From Halocafeteria seosinensis (taxonomy: Eukaryota; Sar; Bigyra; Bicosoecida), in NCBI GenBank assembly GCA_001687465.1, contig LVLI01000218.1:1-64000 (forward strand): a stretch of DNA of 64,000 bases, in the 5' to 3' direction. A program made the position numbers and the translations under genes. Shown piece by piece: positions 10,722-22,991 of the stretch (position 1 is its first letter; each line of letters opens with the position of its first letter). Under the pieces are notes generated by a model. That model made no database searches and was not told where the DNA came from. It saw only the letters and a program-made list of their open reading frames with translations.

Positions 10722-13334
10722 ATGAAGCGTCTGTCGGGCAAGTTCCAACCTAACGCTTTGTTGGCCAACAACAACGAAGGAAGTCAAGTCAAACAGGAGA
10801 ACGGGAATGTCTCAAAGCAAGCTTCAAACAAACCAAGGAGGTAAGCAATACATTCTATGTTGCTGTGCTCCCTCCTGTGTCGTACGGCACCATGCACACT
10901 ATTCATCGGTTGCACAGAAGACGGAAATCTTTTGGAGCGCTTGGACCTCGGAACAGCTTATCCGAGCCCAAGGACGGCAACAATGAACAGTCTTCTGGAT
11001 TTATGAATCAACAGTTGACGTCCATGTACTCACGTGTCATACAAATGTCAACTGAAAATGTAAGCAAGTTATGCCATTCATGGTTTTCACCAGACAACCA
11101 ACGCAACATAATGCGGTTTCGTGTCCAGAAAATCAACACTAAGAATACTTGGGGTTTAAACTTCATCGACCACATGGATAAAATTGTCGAATCCCAAAGA
11201 GAGTACGAAAATTCGCTTATTTCAAGTTTCTGCTCTTCTGCTCTACATTGGTCCTGTTTATACAGAGCTGATGACGGGCAGCTTAATTTCCAAAAGGCCA
11301 GTTGTGCTTTGGATGCCTCAGTAAAGATCTACTCGTACCGTGTCGATGATACTTGGACAACGTCGTACAGAGTCTTGGAGAATTTGAACCGTACCGATAA
11401 GAAGGATGATGATGGTGCGTATCACCGGCACCGCTTACGTTAACACCCGCAACTTTCATCTCTTCCTCTTGGCCTTGCAGAAGAAGGGACAGAGAAGAAG
11501 AAGCCAACTAGGCAGGTATGTGTTCGACTCTGGTACTCCAGCTTAGTCCATTTGCGTGATCGTCCTTTCGGATATATTCCCACAGAAGTCGAAAGCGGAT
11601 TCCAAAATCGAGCAAAACATGAACAATATCACCTTAAAGAAGTTTGACACGGAGTTTGAGGTCGACCCTCTGTTTCATAAGATGAGTCAAACATTTGATG
11701 AAGGTGGGGCTCAGGGAATGTTGCTCAACAACCTTTCTGTCAGCAATGGCTGCGAACTCGTTTTCGACTCGATTGACATTCCGGATACTGACGGTAGTGA
11801 CGACACAGAAGCTTGCTTCGATCGGAGCAACAGCAATGTGCACTTTGTAAATTGTTCTTCTCTTCTTTCTCATCTGGCGAGGAACCCACAAGTACAGTCG
11901 AGTGACTATAGTATATCCAAAATGAGCCTTCCTAATTCCATTGGCCAGCTGTACTCGATGCTGGAGAACACGGTGCGCGATTGCACTGGCAACGGGACCA
12001 CTCAGGAAAAGAACTCTGGAAACTCAGGGAAACCGAGTGACGACGAAGATACAAAGACTGACAATCAACAACAAACAGACATTTCGGATATATCCCGAAA
12101 TTTGTCGTTATTGACTTCGGAGGATCATGTTTCGGAAAAGTTCGGAGATTCTTTCGAAGGAACTGGCCGGATGGAGAAGCAGGATACTACTACTGCTTGG
12201 GAAGAAAATGATGTATCCTCTGCGACGTTGAATCAAACAGCCAGTTTTGGTTCGCAAGATGATGATTTTTGCGACGAACTTCCTGATGATGACTCAGGAT
12301 CGGTAGTATCCGAATTAATGAATGTTGTAGGCAACGGCGGTGGAGACAGTTACTCCTTAGAACAGACTACCGGTGCCGAACAAAGAGAAATCAGTCCTTC
12401 TGACTACCAGTATTTCGACGAGCATGTAATGGACAACCTAAAAATTTGGGCTGGCCCCCATCATTGGAAGTGCAATAAGAACAGGCTTGTGACTAAGAAA
12501 TCCGCGGGAAATAAGTCGTCGAAAAAAACTAAGAAAGCTTCAGAGCAGTATTTGGATTTTAACAAAGCGGAAGAATTTGACTCCTCTCTCCTGGCAGCTC
12601 CAAAGAGAAGCACAGGTACCACCATGATGAGTCAGAAGGAGAAAGTAGAACAGAGCAAGGAGTTCTCGGACAAGTATATTCTACCGGATGATATGCAGAT
12701 GAGCACGGAGAACTTTGCTCACTTGTTTCTGATGCAAGACCAGTCTCTAACTGTTCCAATCCATGTGGATGGAAGTGTCTCCAACAATGGTAGTCTACGG
12801 ACTCTACAACAAGCGGAAGTGAGTAATAGCGGTGGACGCCACAGTGCGATGGAAACGGCGGATTCGATTGATTTCGGTGATGATGACGACGACTGCGACG
12901 ACATCGCCGGGGATTTCGACATGGGTGGTGAAGTCTGGAGCAACAACGCTGAGAATGACCGCCCTGTCTCGGGCCTGCAGATGGAAGGTCAAGATTTGTT
13001 GACAGCGGCGCGCAAGGTGGACAAAATTCAGGTAAACTATGAGAAAAGTGCGAAAAAAATAGATGTGCAGAAACTCAAGGGGCGACTATGGAACTACATT
13101 GAGGAGAATAAGAAACCAGAGCAATGTGGAGAGGAAGAACAACTGTCATTCCAAGGCGCTGTCTCCACAGCAGCTAAAGAAATGCCCAGCAGCATCACAC
13201 CACCTATTTACTTCATATGTATGTTGCACCTTGCGAACGAACATAATTTGAATTTGGAACAGCGCAGGGCCAACGGTATCAGCGATTCAGATGGGTTGGA
13301 TATTAGTGACTTCAGCATCGTTCAAAACCAATAG
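10722..13334 (+). CDS. NCAPH: Condensin subunit 2 (CAP-H / Barren kleisin)
   Basis: Five exons: 10722-10840, 10918-11059, 11129-11414, 11481-11515 and 11586-13334, giving 776 residues. The introns are 77, 69, 66 and 70 bases. CAP-H is the kleisin that bridges the SMC2/SMC4 heads in mitotic chromosome condensation. Family signatures include KINTKNTWGLNFIDHMD, ALDASVKIYSYRVD, TEFEVDPLFHKMS, IWAGPHHWK and, near the C-terminus, a winged-helix-like segment with PPIYFICMLHLANEHNL. Length is close to human NCAPH. The middle is acidic and low-complexity. It is divergent from SSRP1 and ends 55 bases before the convergent proteasome gene. The ATG lies in a family-like N-terminus (MKRLSGKFQPNALLANNN). 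Confidence 0.95.
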
Positions 13335-13389
13335 ACTTTTCAGCTTCAATGCAGCTAATCTAAAGAAGATTACGTTCGAAAAAAGCTAA

Positions 13390-14557
13390 CTACACGTCCC
13401 CCTCTGTGGCTTCCGCCGCAGTTACTTCATTCAGGAGTTCGTTAGTCTCCTGCTCCTTTAAAACGCGTTGCACAATCTTGTCTCCCACTTTTCGGAGTGT
13501 AGATACCTCCACACCCTCTGCGGAGGGCGCTGTTGTGTCCATGGCTTTCGTCAACACGCGAACAGCTAATTTTTTCGCATCTTCAAAGGAAATATCTTCA
13601 GAATATTCGCTCTTAAGAGTACTTTGGGCAGACTTGGAATTTGCCCCAATGGCTGTAGCTTTCCATCCACCGAAGTTACCGCTAGGGTCACTATGGTATA
13701 ACTGGTAGCCATAGTGTTTATCCCACCCAGCGAACAAGAATGCTACTCCGAATGGACGTAGCCCACCGTATTGGGTGTAAGCGTGTTTATAGTCGCATAT
13801 CCTTCTCACTAATTGTTCAACAGGCATAGGCTCACCGTACGTGAACCGATAATTCTGTGCTACCGACCTAGTGCTGTTGATAATAATGTTTGCGTCAGAT
13901 GTGAGTCCTGTCCAGAAACGCAAGGGAGTGGTGAAGATCATAAGATGCGTCTAGGCGACAACAGCGACAAGACTCCCTTACCTGCCACAGCAGACATTAT
14001 GTGTTCGTCTAATTTGTATAGCTTTTCACTAGACTTAGGAGGGGCCAATAACTTTGATACCACCTTCTTCTCCCCCGCGACGACAATGCCATCGTTTGTA
14101 AGAATCCCTACCGCCGAGGCAGCATTCTGCAAGGCAACGCATTGCGGGTGAACAAACAAGCATCGCGTGTCACAGTGTCTTTTGACACCCAACATACCTG
14201 GACGGACGCAATGGCATATTCTACCTGGTATAGACGACCTGGAAGCAGTGTCATTTCCACCAAAGACGGCATTCAGTAAACACTAGGTTCGCCCCCGAAA
14301 TGACTTCGAACATTCGACTTACCTTCCGGAGAAAAAGTTGTCGTCCCTTGATCGTATCTACGTGCCTGTATGAACGAATGAAGCCACAAATTGACCCTCC
14401 AAAACAACAAAAAGAATAATTCAGGGGACCCGAGCAGGCACACCAGCTCTGCCGGAAGAAAGCTACCCTTCCATGCTCCTGAGTGACTGTTCCCACTAGC
14501 GGAGCCCGCCGAAAGAGGAAAAAGCGCAGAGTACATAGCAGAGTACACACTTACCAT
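13390..14557 (-). CDS. PSMA4: 20S proteasome subunit alpha-4 (PSMA4 type)
   Basis: Five exons: 14555-14557, 14323-14365, 14198-14238, 13982-14126 and 13390-13907, giving 249 residues. It is a structural, non-catalytic alpha-ring subunit of the 20S core. The alpha N-terminal segment RRYDQGTTTFSPEGRLYQVE is rebuilt across three exons. GWDKHYGYQLYHSDPSGN and GGWKATAIG identify the PSMA4 branch. Introns are 189, 84, 71 and 74 bases. The first exon contributes only the ATG: a GTAAGT donor follows the start codon directly, and the next exon supplies Ala-Arg-Arg-Tyr. This placement rests on splice signals and the conserved start and should be checked in transcripts. The gene is convergent with CAP-H. 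Confidence 0.94.
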
Positions 14558-14969
14558 TACTATTTACACTAGAGCAGAATGGATCCGGCAACTATAAAGA
14601 AGGCTCCTTTCCTCCCACTGGAATCAAGCACCACCAATTGGATCGTATCACACTGATAGTGGTTTACTGACCACTATATCTTTCGGATGAAGTAAATGAG
14701 GTGCACGGTACCAATCTCTGAAATAGGCAGCTGTATTTGGAGGGGAATAAGATACTCCAAAGCCAAGTAGACGAAAACATTGTTATCTGGGTATCTTGAA
14801 GTTGAAGTTGCGAGCAGAGTAGCGACATGCGATGGAATTGTGGATACAAATCGTCCCATAAGCTATACACCACAGGTTCTCCATTATTTAGCAACTATGC
14901 TGCGGGGGCATCCTGTGGTGAGGCAGTCGCGCTTGTGTTGAACTTGACTGAAGCTGCTTTTGGGAGGCG
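14558..14969. promoter_or_regulatory. Divergent intergenic region, PSMA4 and C2/coiled-coil gene
   Basis: These 412 bases lie between two divergent start codons. Short frames exist on both strands but none looks like coding sequence. They presumably hold two promoters and leaders; no specific element is recognised. Confidence 0.4.
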
Positions 14970-17900
14970 ATGGAGAGCGAGACCTCGCAACTGTGTTTAT
15001 TTGTGCGCATCGATGAATGCCACTTGGAACGCAAAGATCGCTACTGCCTCGTGATACAGTTTGGCCAGGAGGATGCCTGCAGGACGCAGTTGCTGGATAT
15101 CCCAACGGACCAGCCCGTTTTTGACAACAATGTCGCTATATTTCGGCTCCCGTTTGACATGGACCGAGCTTGGAACCAGTCCATACACGTTGGGGTATAT
15201 GTTGCAAACGATGATAGTGCAGGTCAAGAGCTATCTCCAATAGAGCTGGGCCGTCTATCGTTTCCCCTATCAGTAAGTTTTCCGTTGCTAAAATCTCGAA
15301 ATCGAAGTGTGTCAAGAAATTTGAACTAACCTGCAGGACCATTTCACGGCGCTCGTGTCAAATGTGACCGCACACCGAAAGAGCCAAATAGTCCCCCGGC
15401 GGCGAGTCTCTAACGAGACGAATTCGTTAGGTTCCGTTTATTTTTCGTTGTGGCTTTATATTTGCGATATCACAGTTCATGACGAGCAGTCGTCGGTAAC
15501 AACCTTGAGTGTTCAACCATGGTTCGAGTCGTCCGAACCACAGCAGAAAGAGACGCACGGAGAAGGATTTGACTTCAACGAGAATACTGGAAGCTCAAGT
15601 CAACCTTCCTCCTTGCAACTAGATAAGAAACTAATAAAGAAGTGGATTCCGTTCGCCAATCGGCTTTTCGAAGAAAATGGCCGCACACTATCCCTAATGC
15701 TGCATCGCTTCCCCATTTTCCAGTGTCCCTCCACGTGGACCAGCCGCTTCTGGTATCGATCCTTGAATTTTATGGATACAGAGAGTGACGACACATCAGC
15801 AACGTACGTAGTAGTCACATTAGGGTCAGCGTCGTTTCGTGAAGAAGTTGACGACTGCTTCCGTCGGTTCCGTTTAGATCTGAAGAATGGTGATGCCTCA
15901 ACTGATGATGAAAACGCTCTCGAGGTTATAGATACTGTCTTTTCCATTGCTCTTCATCCAAAGGAGAGACAGAGCTGGGATCAGACTCTATTGTTGCGGC
16001 AGCCACTTGGCAATTCCAATCGCAGATCAAATCTCGAAGTGAGCGTGGAACGTCTCCTCTCTCAAGGAGGCTCGACACCACGGAACTTTGCAGCAACCAT
16101 TGCTTTATCTAATTTGACAGAGAAAGTTGCCTATCCGGTCCAGTTACGGTGGAAGGAAGAGGGAAGTCTGTTGGAAGAATCGGCAGTTGTGGAGTTCACG
16201 CTTCAAGTGATAGGATCCAACCGAGAGAGAGCTAAAGAATCTCTTAGCATGTTACCTAGGTCAATCCATAGTGCCGATTCCGGCGATTCCCAGGCGCACG
16301 AAGACGTTGATATTGTTGGCACCCTTGTTACTCCGAGTTTGATGCAAGAAATTCAAGGCAATAGCTCCTGGCGCTATGTGAGCGGCAAAACTGAAGTCGC
16401 GAGCTCGGTGTCCAGTTCCAAACCCGAAGCTTCCGTTTCGGCAACTTCCAGCCCAAAAAAGGGAGTTAAGAAGGGGTTTAGTTTCAAGAATTTATTTGGA
16501 AACAAAGCCAAGAAAGCCAAAAAATATGCCAGTCAATCAACAGAGAGAGAGGAAAGTCACGAAGTTGAGGGCGAACATCAGGTATCACTGCATGAAGCGT
16601 CGTTTCCTCCGTTACATGTAGCTTATGCGAGTGATACACCTATAATCATCGGACGAGAGGAGGACATGTTCCATGAGGACAATTTGTCCAAGCTCCGTGA
16701 TAAGGGCTTTGGCTATGCTGCAATAGTAGGAAGTAGTGGGGCAGCACTCAACCCAAACTCTTCATCACCGTCTCCCCGCAGCAGTTCGTCCAAATCGCCG
16801 GTGCATACTCACTTGGACATTTCCAAGTGGAAGCACTTTTCCCAGCTTTCTTTGTCGACGGCAACACATCCCGCTTCAACTGGATTGAATTCTTTGTGCC
16901 ATTGGAGAGTCCAGCGTGCCCAGCATGTGTCGGCTTCATCTTCACTCTTTGCGGGTTGGGGTCTCATGATTACAGTCAGGAAACGAGTGCATCACGAGAC
17001 ACAAGATCCTTCAATAAAGGTAGCATATAGGCCTCCACTGAATTGCAACAGTAAGCAGAGGACAAAACGGCGAACTGGGCCTTTAAACGTTATTTCCACG
17101 GCTTTAGCCTCGGACCCAAAAGCTAGAATCTTGTCGGAATACAGAAAATGTGTATCTGAGGCAATCCCTTATTCCATAAAGCAGTCACGACACTTACAGC
17201 TAACAGAATTGTTTGGGCAAACTCAGCAGGCTAGCCTGTTTCCCCAGTTACCTTCGCGAGATCTCGTTTACGACACTGCCACGTTGGCCAACCAAAGTGT
17301 TGTAGAGTACACCCCTATAATGCGTGGATTTCTGCGATTCAGCTCACATGGGGCTCCTGCCGCTAAAGTAGATCACATTGCAGAGATGGACCTTAACACG
17401 TCGGATACCGTTGTGCCATTGAGAATCCCTCTGTTTCAACTAACTCTTGAAGATGATACTACCGTCCTAAATCGCAACCCTATGATGACCTTAACAGCGG
17501 ATATCGGTCACTCGAAAAATTCGTCTTCCACTGCTAGCAGTCTGTGGGACTTTGCAATGAAGGACGCTCACGCCGACTTGAGCAAAGGAATGGAGGAAAA
17601 TCTCAAACAGATCAATACAGACACTGCGGACGATGACGAAAGCATCAGTGATGAGTCGGAAGACGGGGAAAGCGGTCGCAGGAACCCATTTGGTTTAGCG
17701 ATAGCCTCGACGTGTAATGTTGATGTCCCAGACGGAAGGGAACCATCGTTAGCAGACCTGAGAGCGGCAATTGGTGAATGCGGGAATGAGATTCAAGCAC
17801 TACGACAGGCATTGAGACAAGCAAAAAAAGAGAAAGCGGAAACGCAGCAGCGACTAGAGAGCCTTAAGAAGAAAAACGAAGACGAAGCAGTAGAAGAAAG

Positions 17901-18675
17901 CCACAGAATAGACGCAATTCTCAATGACCTCTCTAGCAGTAATTCACACGTCACTGAGGAGTATTCTCGGGAATCTTTAAAGAAAGCTCTCGTGCGGCTT
18001 TATGAGAGAAACAACGCGGAGAAAAAATCACGGAAACAACTGCAGGAGCGGTTGTTGGCGATGGAGGTCGCCGAAGGAAAGGGCTCTGTCACCGCCAATA
18101 AAGACGACGACTCTGGAATTGACGGGGCTTCTAGTGAATACAACGAGGTAACGACTTCTGTAAGAACGGGCAGACCTCGATACGAAGTACTACTGTGCAA
18201 GTACAGGGAACTTGAAGAAGCACACACGCTTCAAAATGAGAAGCTTAAAAAATTCCAGAAACATCGTACTCAAATTGAACAATACAGGTCTACTATAAAA
18301 TCTCAAGAGCAAATAATTGAAAAAATGCAGCAATGGATCTCCAGTAAGCTCAAGTCTAAGGGCCAGAGCGCCTCCACTGATAACGATACAGCGGAACAGC
18401 CCGGAGAGTTAAAGCGAATGATGGATAAAATGCAACATATGTTGTCTATCAAAGACCAACGAATAGCATTACTCGAACGGCGACTGGATGAAAATGCGCG
18501 GGAGTTCTCAAAAGAACTAACTCAAATGAAAATGCGATTACTCGACGCTGGTCTCAACGAAGACTTCTCAAACTGGTCACTTCCTTCGTTTCACGAAACC
18601 AACCAGGGTGAAGCCTCGACCGACGTACCGAATGAATCCAAAGTAACCAACATAAAAAAACATTACGGAAACTGA
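14970..18675 (+). CDS. Large C2-like and coiled-coil protein, unknown function
   Basis: Two exons, 14970-15272 and 15337-18675, joined across a 64-base intron, encode 1,213 residues. I do not recognise the family. The first 150 residues look like a C2-type beta sandwich (LCLFVRIDECHLERKDRYCL; later SVYFSLWLYICDITVHD). A Lys-rich patch near residue 480 (KKGVKKGFSFKNLFGNKAKK) could bind acidic lipid or act in nuclear import. The central part is globular without clear motifs. From about residue 900 the sequence is acidic and then strongly coiled-coil, with heptad-rich stretches to the end. Inference: a peripheral membrane or cytoskeletal adaptor. No catalytic motif is visible. The start follows an intergenic region and puts the C2-like domain at the N-terminus. 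Confidence 0.82.
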
Positions 18676-19478
18676 CGTTGTCTCTGCTTGTCCTAGGAGC
18701 GAGAGGATCAGCTGGGTTCAGAAAGCTCACGAGCAGATTCCTACGTATCTGCACTTGAGCATGGTCTTCTCTCGCGAATTGTTGTAAAGTTTCAACATAA
18801 GGAAAGAAGGAGCGAGACGACGCGATAAGTGGATGTTTCTCGCGTTTCGCGGTGTGTGAGGATGTTCAACCCGCACTCCGGAACGCAGGTACGACGTCAG
18901 TTCCATCATACCTTTAGTACCGCGTGTCGTGTGCGTAGGAAATGGTTTGCTTCTGAATGTTATACCGTCGCACACTCTTGTAGCCAAGTCTACTTCGCAG
19001 TTCTAGCTACGCTCTTGCTCTTATAATCGCTTCAAAATTTCAAGACGGAAAAGTTGAAACATGACGTTGTCCCCGTCTCATTGTTACCTTCGCACGCAAG
19101 CCCTTGTCGCCGTATGGTATACCCCCTCCATTAGCCGAGAGATAATATACATTTTCGCAATGCTGGCTTCTAGAGAGCAAAGAAAACCAACTGACAGATA
19201 GCTGATTTCCCTTTATGCACCATCACTAGCCATTGTACTTGTATCCTGCTCAGAGTCAACTTGCGACCGCCGCTCAGCTGCGCTGCGCGATCAGGCGGCC
19301 TGCCTTAGGCTACGGATTCGATACAGTCCTAACGAGTTGGAGGTTTGGTACCTGTATACATGTGTGATAGGACTTATCAAAGTCAACAAACAATGCGAGT
19401 GATTTCGCAGTAAACCTGCCCGAGCGGGAGGCGTTGAATTCTTACGGTTGGGGGGTTTTTTGGCGCTGTTGGGTGGAA
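18676..19478. other. Intergenic region of about 800 bases
   Basis: No gene is supported. The end of this stretch has a pyrimidine-rich run and a CAG just inside the next gene (19483-19502), which could be a splice acceptor if that gene had an upstream non-coding or short coding exon. I found no matching donor that gives the right phase. Confidence 0.3.
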
Positions 19479-22400
19479 ATGTCCTTTCTTCCGTCTCTAC
19501 AGGATACTGATGAGGTGCTCTCCTCATGGACAACGCGTGAACGGATTCAGCAGGAAACATGGCACGAAGCGGAGAAAATTAGAGAGGAACAGAGACAGAC
19601 GACACAAAACTCGTCCGGCGACCGAACGCGCCCTTTATCCAATAGACTCGCTTCCTCGGAAGGAAGCAAGGATGGGGTGGTGGATGAAAAAGCCAAGAAA
19701 CGGTTGATTGATGAGTGGTATCGACACTACGTACACAACTTTTCACGCCCTCGGAGAACGGACAACTTCTTGAATGAATTCAGTCGAAGTGACGGTCGTT
19801 TCCATCAACTTCGCGACTCCAAATTCCACCAGTGGATTCAATATGCCAAGTCGAAAGACCAGTACTTTGTGGAGAATGCAGTTGCTGAGCAGGAATATCA
19901 CAGGAAACAAAAGGAGGAAGAAAAACGGAAGTTGGATGAAAAAGAGAAACAGGAAAGAGAACAATTTCAACGCACTGCTCGTCCAGAAGATCGACTCTAT
20001 GGAGAATGGAAACGGAAAAATATAGTAGAGCGATTGACAGGAAAGCACCATTCGGAAGCAGCAAAACCTACACGAGGATTTCTTAGGTCAAGTGAGAAGA
20101 AAACAGAGTTCGATGTGAGGGAAGACCACAGGCAGCATGGGTTGACCCCGCGTCCGCCTCCTAGAAGAAAGAAGGTGAAGGGTTCGAGTGACACTGGTAG
20201 TTCTTCTTCCAAGTCGCGGAGCATGGATGTCCCCAATTGGCTGGTGAAACGCAAGGAATATAGTAAAGCCCTTGGTGAAGTCGTTACTCGGGATATACAG
20301 GCAATCAAGAACGCGCTTAGATCACCCATGTCCTATAGAACTGACGAGGAACAGACTCTTCTCACCAAGTGGTTAAAGGAGCAAGGCCCTCCGTTTACGG
20401 AACTGCGATCTACGTATCGTTCCAGACTGTCAAATACTATTATGTTGAAGCATCTATCTCCCGACTCGTTAGTCCATAATGAACTGAAGAACCCAAGCTC
20501 AGAGGAACCAAATGAGGAAGCAACAAACCCAAAGGATGAAGAATCACTATACTTTGTACTCCAAGGTTATATTCTCGTTGTGGAGGGTACGTGCATTGAT
20601 GTTTTACGCCCGGGAGACTCGTTTGGTGATGAAGGGTGGTATTCCACCTTGAAAGATGGTGTCAACCGACGAGAAAAACGTGTCCGATCGACTTTAACTT
20701 CGGGAATAGATGAAGCCAGGGACGCTATCGAAGCAGGTGTAAAGGCATTCAAGAGCAAAATTTCATCCATTGTAAATCGAAGAGCATCTTTTGGAATAAC
20801 GCCTCGTTCCGATAGGGGATTATTCGGAGGCTTCTTTGGTGACCTTTCACCGCGGAACGCGGACTCGTCGAAAACCCCCAACACGCTGAGTTTGAGAACG
20901 CCGCTGGATACGGAAGATAAAATGTTCCGGCTACTAAAGGATGGGAGCGCAGGTCAGAGGATACTGCTCTTTCCGGCTCCTTCGTTGGGAAACCAAATTA
21001 CGTTCTCGGTGGCAGAGAAGCTTCTTCAGCTCGTACAACCTAACGATCTTTCTCTTCGCTTCAGCATGGACCCACGACAATTTAGTAATGGACTCAGAGG
21101 CCATGCTCTGACTGAGGAAATTGCCGAAAAGCTTGTGTTAACAACGAAACTACAAAGCTTAATCGAGGAAACGGACCTCACTAGTTCTACAGGTGTTGAT
21201 GTAGGCCGTCTCCGCCTGTCGGACTACACCCGAACTATCGACATCGAAAAAAGCAGAGAATCGCGGGAATTAGCCTCATGGCTCCATGCTTCCGTTCCTA
21301 TGCTGGGTGGAGTGAACATTCATAAAGTGCTTTCTGTGGCAAAGGGTGCGGAAATCCAATCATTTGATGAAGGGGAACTCATCTACGCTCAGTATTCTTC
21401 CGCAGACACACTCTGTTTTTTAAGAGAAGGGCTGGCGGAGTCAGTATGTCGCGTTGGGGTAAAGTTTTCGTATCGAGTCCCTAGTACACAGCGAGCGAAG
21501 CAACCGCATACGAAAGACGATAAGTTTCATACCCGGCACTTGTCTCAGTTACGGGATGTGTACGTGAAGGTGAGGCGTATACACGAAGGGGAATGCTTCG
21601 GGGAAGAAGCAGTTTTATCCCTTCTACCGGAACCAGTTGTTCTAAAATCGTTCATCACACAAGCGTCTAATAGGAGAGTTGACCTAGTATATGACGATCC
21701 AGAGCGAGTATATTTTGCTACAAAAAGTAATGCAGAGGAACGTGCCGGAGAATACATTGAACCACTGCAGTTAGATATGTATATAAAAGAACATGCCACG
21801 GCACTGAAGCAGCAGCCACTAAAATCTAATGAGCGAACCGCTGAGCAAGGAGAGGAATTGGAAAAGGATGATGAGTCTGTTTTATTACAGTTGAGACGTT
21901 GTGTTCAACAGATACAATCCCACAGGAAGTATTCAAGGCCAAGTCCCAGGGAAAAGCCATCGACTGTGGCGCGGCCTCATAATGTGATAGCAGTTCGACC
22001 TTGCGAAGTTATCTTCATTAAGAAGGAATACCTTAACCACTTGGCTTACCATGAAAAGGAGATCCTGTTCAAACTGTTTCGGGCAGCACTGTTGCACCCA
22101 ACAGAAGAAGAAGTAGCCTACGAACAGATCTCTAACCTAAATCGTATTTGCGAAGATAGGCAAGTGCTGGTAAGCCATTTGGGACACCGCTATTCTAGTA
22201 GGGTGTACGAAGATGACACTACTGAAAGAGCCTTAAACGCATCTCCAAGCAAGTCACGAAAAGGTGTCACGAACTATGCGAGAATCTCGGCTGCTGCCAG
22301 AAAACAGACTACCCAGCAATACGCGTCTGCAGAGGATCCGTCCATTCCACAGTCTCTGAAATCGAATACCGGCTGCCAAGAGCCCTTGGCGCAAGGTGGG

Positions 22401-22991
22401 TTTGTCAGTCGAAGACTACTAACTAGCTTTCCCATATCTTTCCATGCCCGATCTAACAGCGAGTACGTATCTGCCGTCAAAGGAGCAACGATGGGCAAGG
22501 CGACTTCTGAAGCGGACCCTCAAGAGTCAGGCGTCCCTAGCGCAGAGGCACGAAGTCGCGCCGGACAAACCGGACAGGATCCGGTCATCCCATCTCTGCA
22601 ATTGGATAAACTAAGTCAAGGAAAAGATGAAAGAGTGGTCGGACCAAAGTTTGTCGCCAAAGCTATTGCCAGTGACCGCTCTCGCATAGGGTCCAGCAAC
22701 TCCCGCCGAACGACTATGTGGGACCCCGTATACGATGCCGAAGAAGATGATGTCCTCTATGCTTTGAGTTCGGCGCCGTATTCATCGCCAAGGTATGGGG
22801 GCGAAGAGCTTAACTACTTTGACAGTGACCGACTTCACGAAGAGCTACAATGCAACTTGTCCAACTTCCCTTCTACATTTGATAATGTGGTGCAAAAGCT
22901 CGAAGGAGCATCGGACAAAGAATTGTTGCAAATGCTTTCGGAAGCGGCATCCCGCTCTCCTCGTATGACAGGCACCTCTTTCCGCTTGTAA
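19479..22991 (+). CDS. Protein with two degenerate cyclic-nucleotide-binding folds
   Basis: Single exon, 1,170 residues from the first ATG of the frame (MSFLPSLQDTDEVL). Residues 20-250 are basic, charged and helical. Around 357-388 is a cNMP-fold segment (YFVLQGYILVVEG, then LRPGDSFGDEGW). A second starts near 626 (SFDEGELIYAQYSSADTLCF) and has GECFGEEAVLSLLP near 705-718. Its closing strands (VIAVRPCEVIFIKKEYL) come only after an insertion of about 100 residues. The Arg that normally holds the cyclic phosphate is not evident in either site, so ligand binding is doubtful. There is no kinase, channel or GEF domain. It may be a scaffold related to cNMP-fold proteins of protists. The C-terminal 300 residues are Ser- and Arg-rich. 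Confidence 0.82.
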   Translation: MSFLPSLQDTDEVLSSWTTRERIQQETWHEAEKIREEQRQTTQNSSGDRTRPLSNRLASSEGSKDGVVDEKAKKRLIDEWYRHYVHNFSRPRRTDNFLNEFSRSDGRFHQLRDSKFHQWIQYAKSKDQYFVENAVAEQEYHRKQKEEEKRKLDEKEKQEREQFQRTARPEDRLYGEWKRKNIVERLTGKHHSEAAKPTRGFLRSSEKKTEFDVREDHRQHGLTPRPPPRRKKVKGSSDTGSSSSKSRSMDVPNWLVKRKEYSKALGEVVTRDIQAIKNALRSPMSYRTDEEQTLLTKWLKEQGPPFTELRSTYRSRLSNTIMLKHLSPDSLVHNELKNPSSEEPNEEATNPKDEESLYFVLQGYILVVEGTCIDVLRPGDSFGDEGWYSTLKDGVNRREKRVRSTLTSGIDEARDAIEAGVKAFKSKISSIVNRRASFGITPRSDRGLFGGFFGDLSPRNADSSKTPNTLSLRTPLDTEDKMFRLLKDGSAGQRILLFPAPSLGNQITFSVAEKLLQLVQPNDLSLRFSMDPRQFSNGLRGHALTEEIAEKLVLTTKLQSLIEETDLTSSTGVDVGRLRLSDYTRTIDIEKSRESRELASWLHASVPMLGGVNIHKVLSVAKGAEIQSFDEGELIYAQYSSADTLCFLREGLAESVCRVGVKFSYRVPSTQRAKQPHTKDDKFHTRHLSQLRDVYVKVRRIHEGECFGEEAVLSLLPEPVVLKSFITQASNRRVDLVYDDPERVYFATKSNAEERAGEYIEPLQLDMYIKEHATALKQQPLKSNERTAEQGEELEKDDESVLLQLRRCVQQIQSHRKYSRPSPREKPSTVARPHNVIAVRPCEVIFIKKEYLNHLAYHEKEILFKLFRAALLHPTEEEVAYEQISNLNRICEDRQVLVSHLGHRYSSRVYEDDTTERALNASPSKSRKGVTNYARISAAARKQTTQQYASAEDPSIPQSLKSNTGCQEPLAQGGFVSRRLLTSFPISFHARSNSEYVSAVKGATMGKATSEADPQESGVPSAEARSRAGQTGQDPVIPSLQLDKLSQGKDERVVGPKFVAKAIASDRSRIGSSNSRRTTMWDPVYDAEEDDVLYALSSAPYSSPRYGGEELNYFDSDRLHEELQCNLSNFPSTFDNVVQKLEGASDKELLQMLSEAASRSPRMTGTSFRL

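Noticed and set aside
11233..11272. 40-base GT-AG interval inside CAP-H exon 3
   Set aside because: It is shorter than any supported intron here, its removal would break the frame, and the unspliced reading is conserved.
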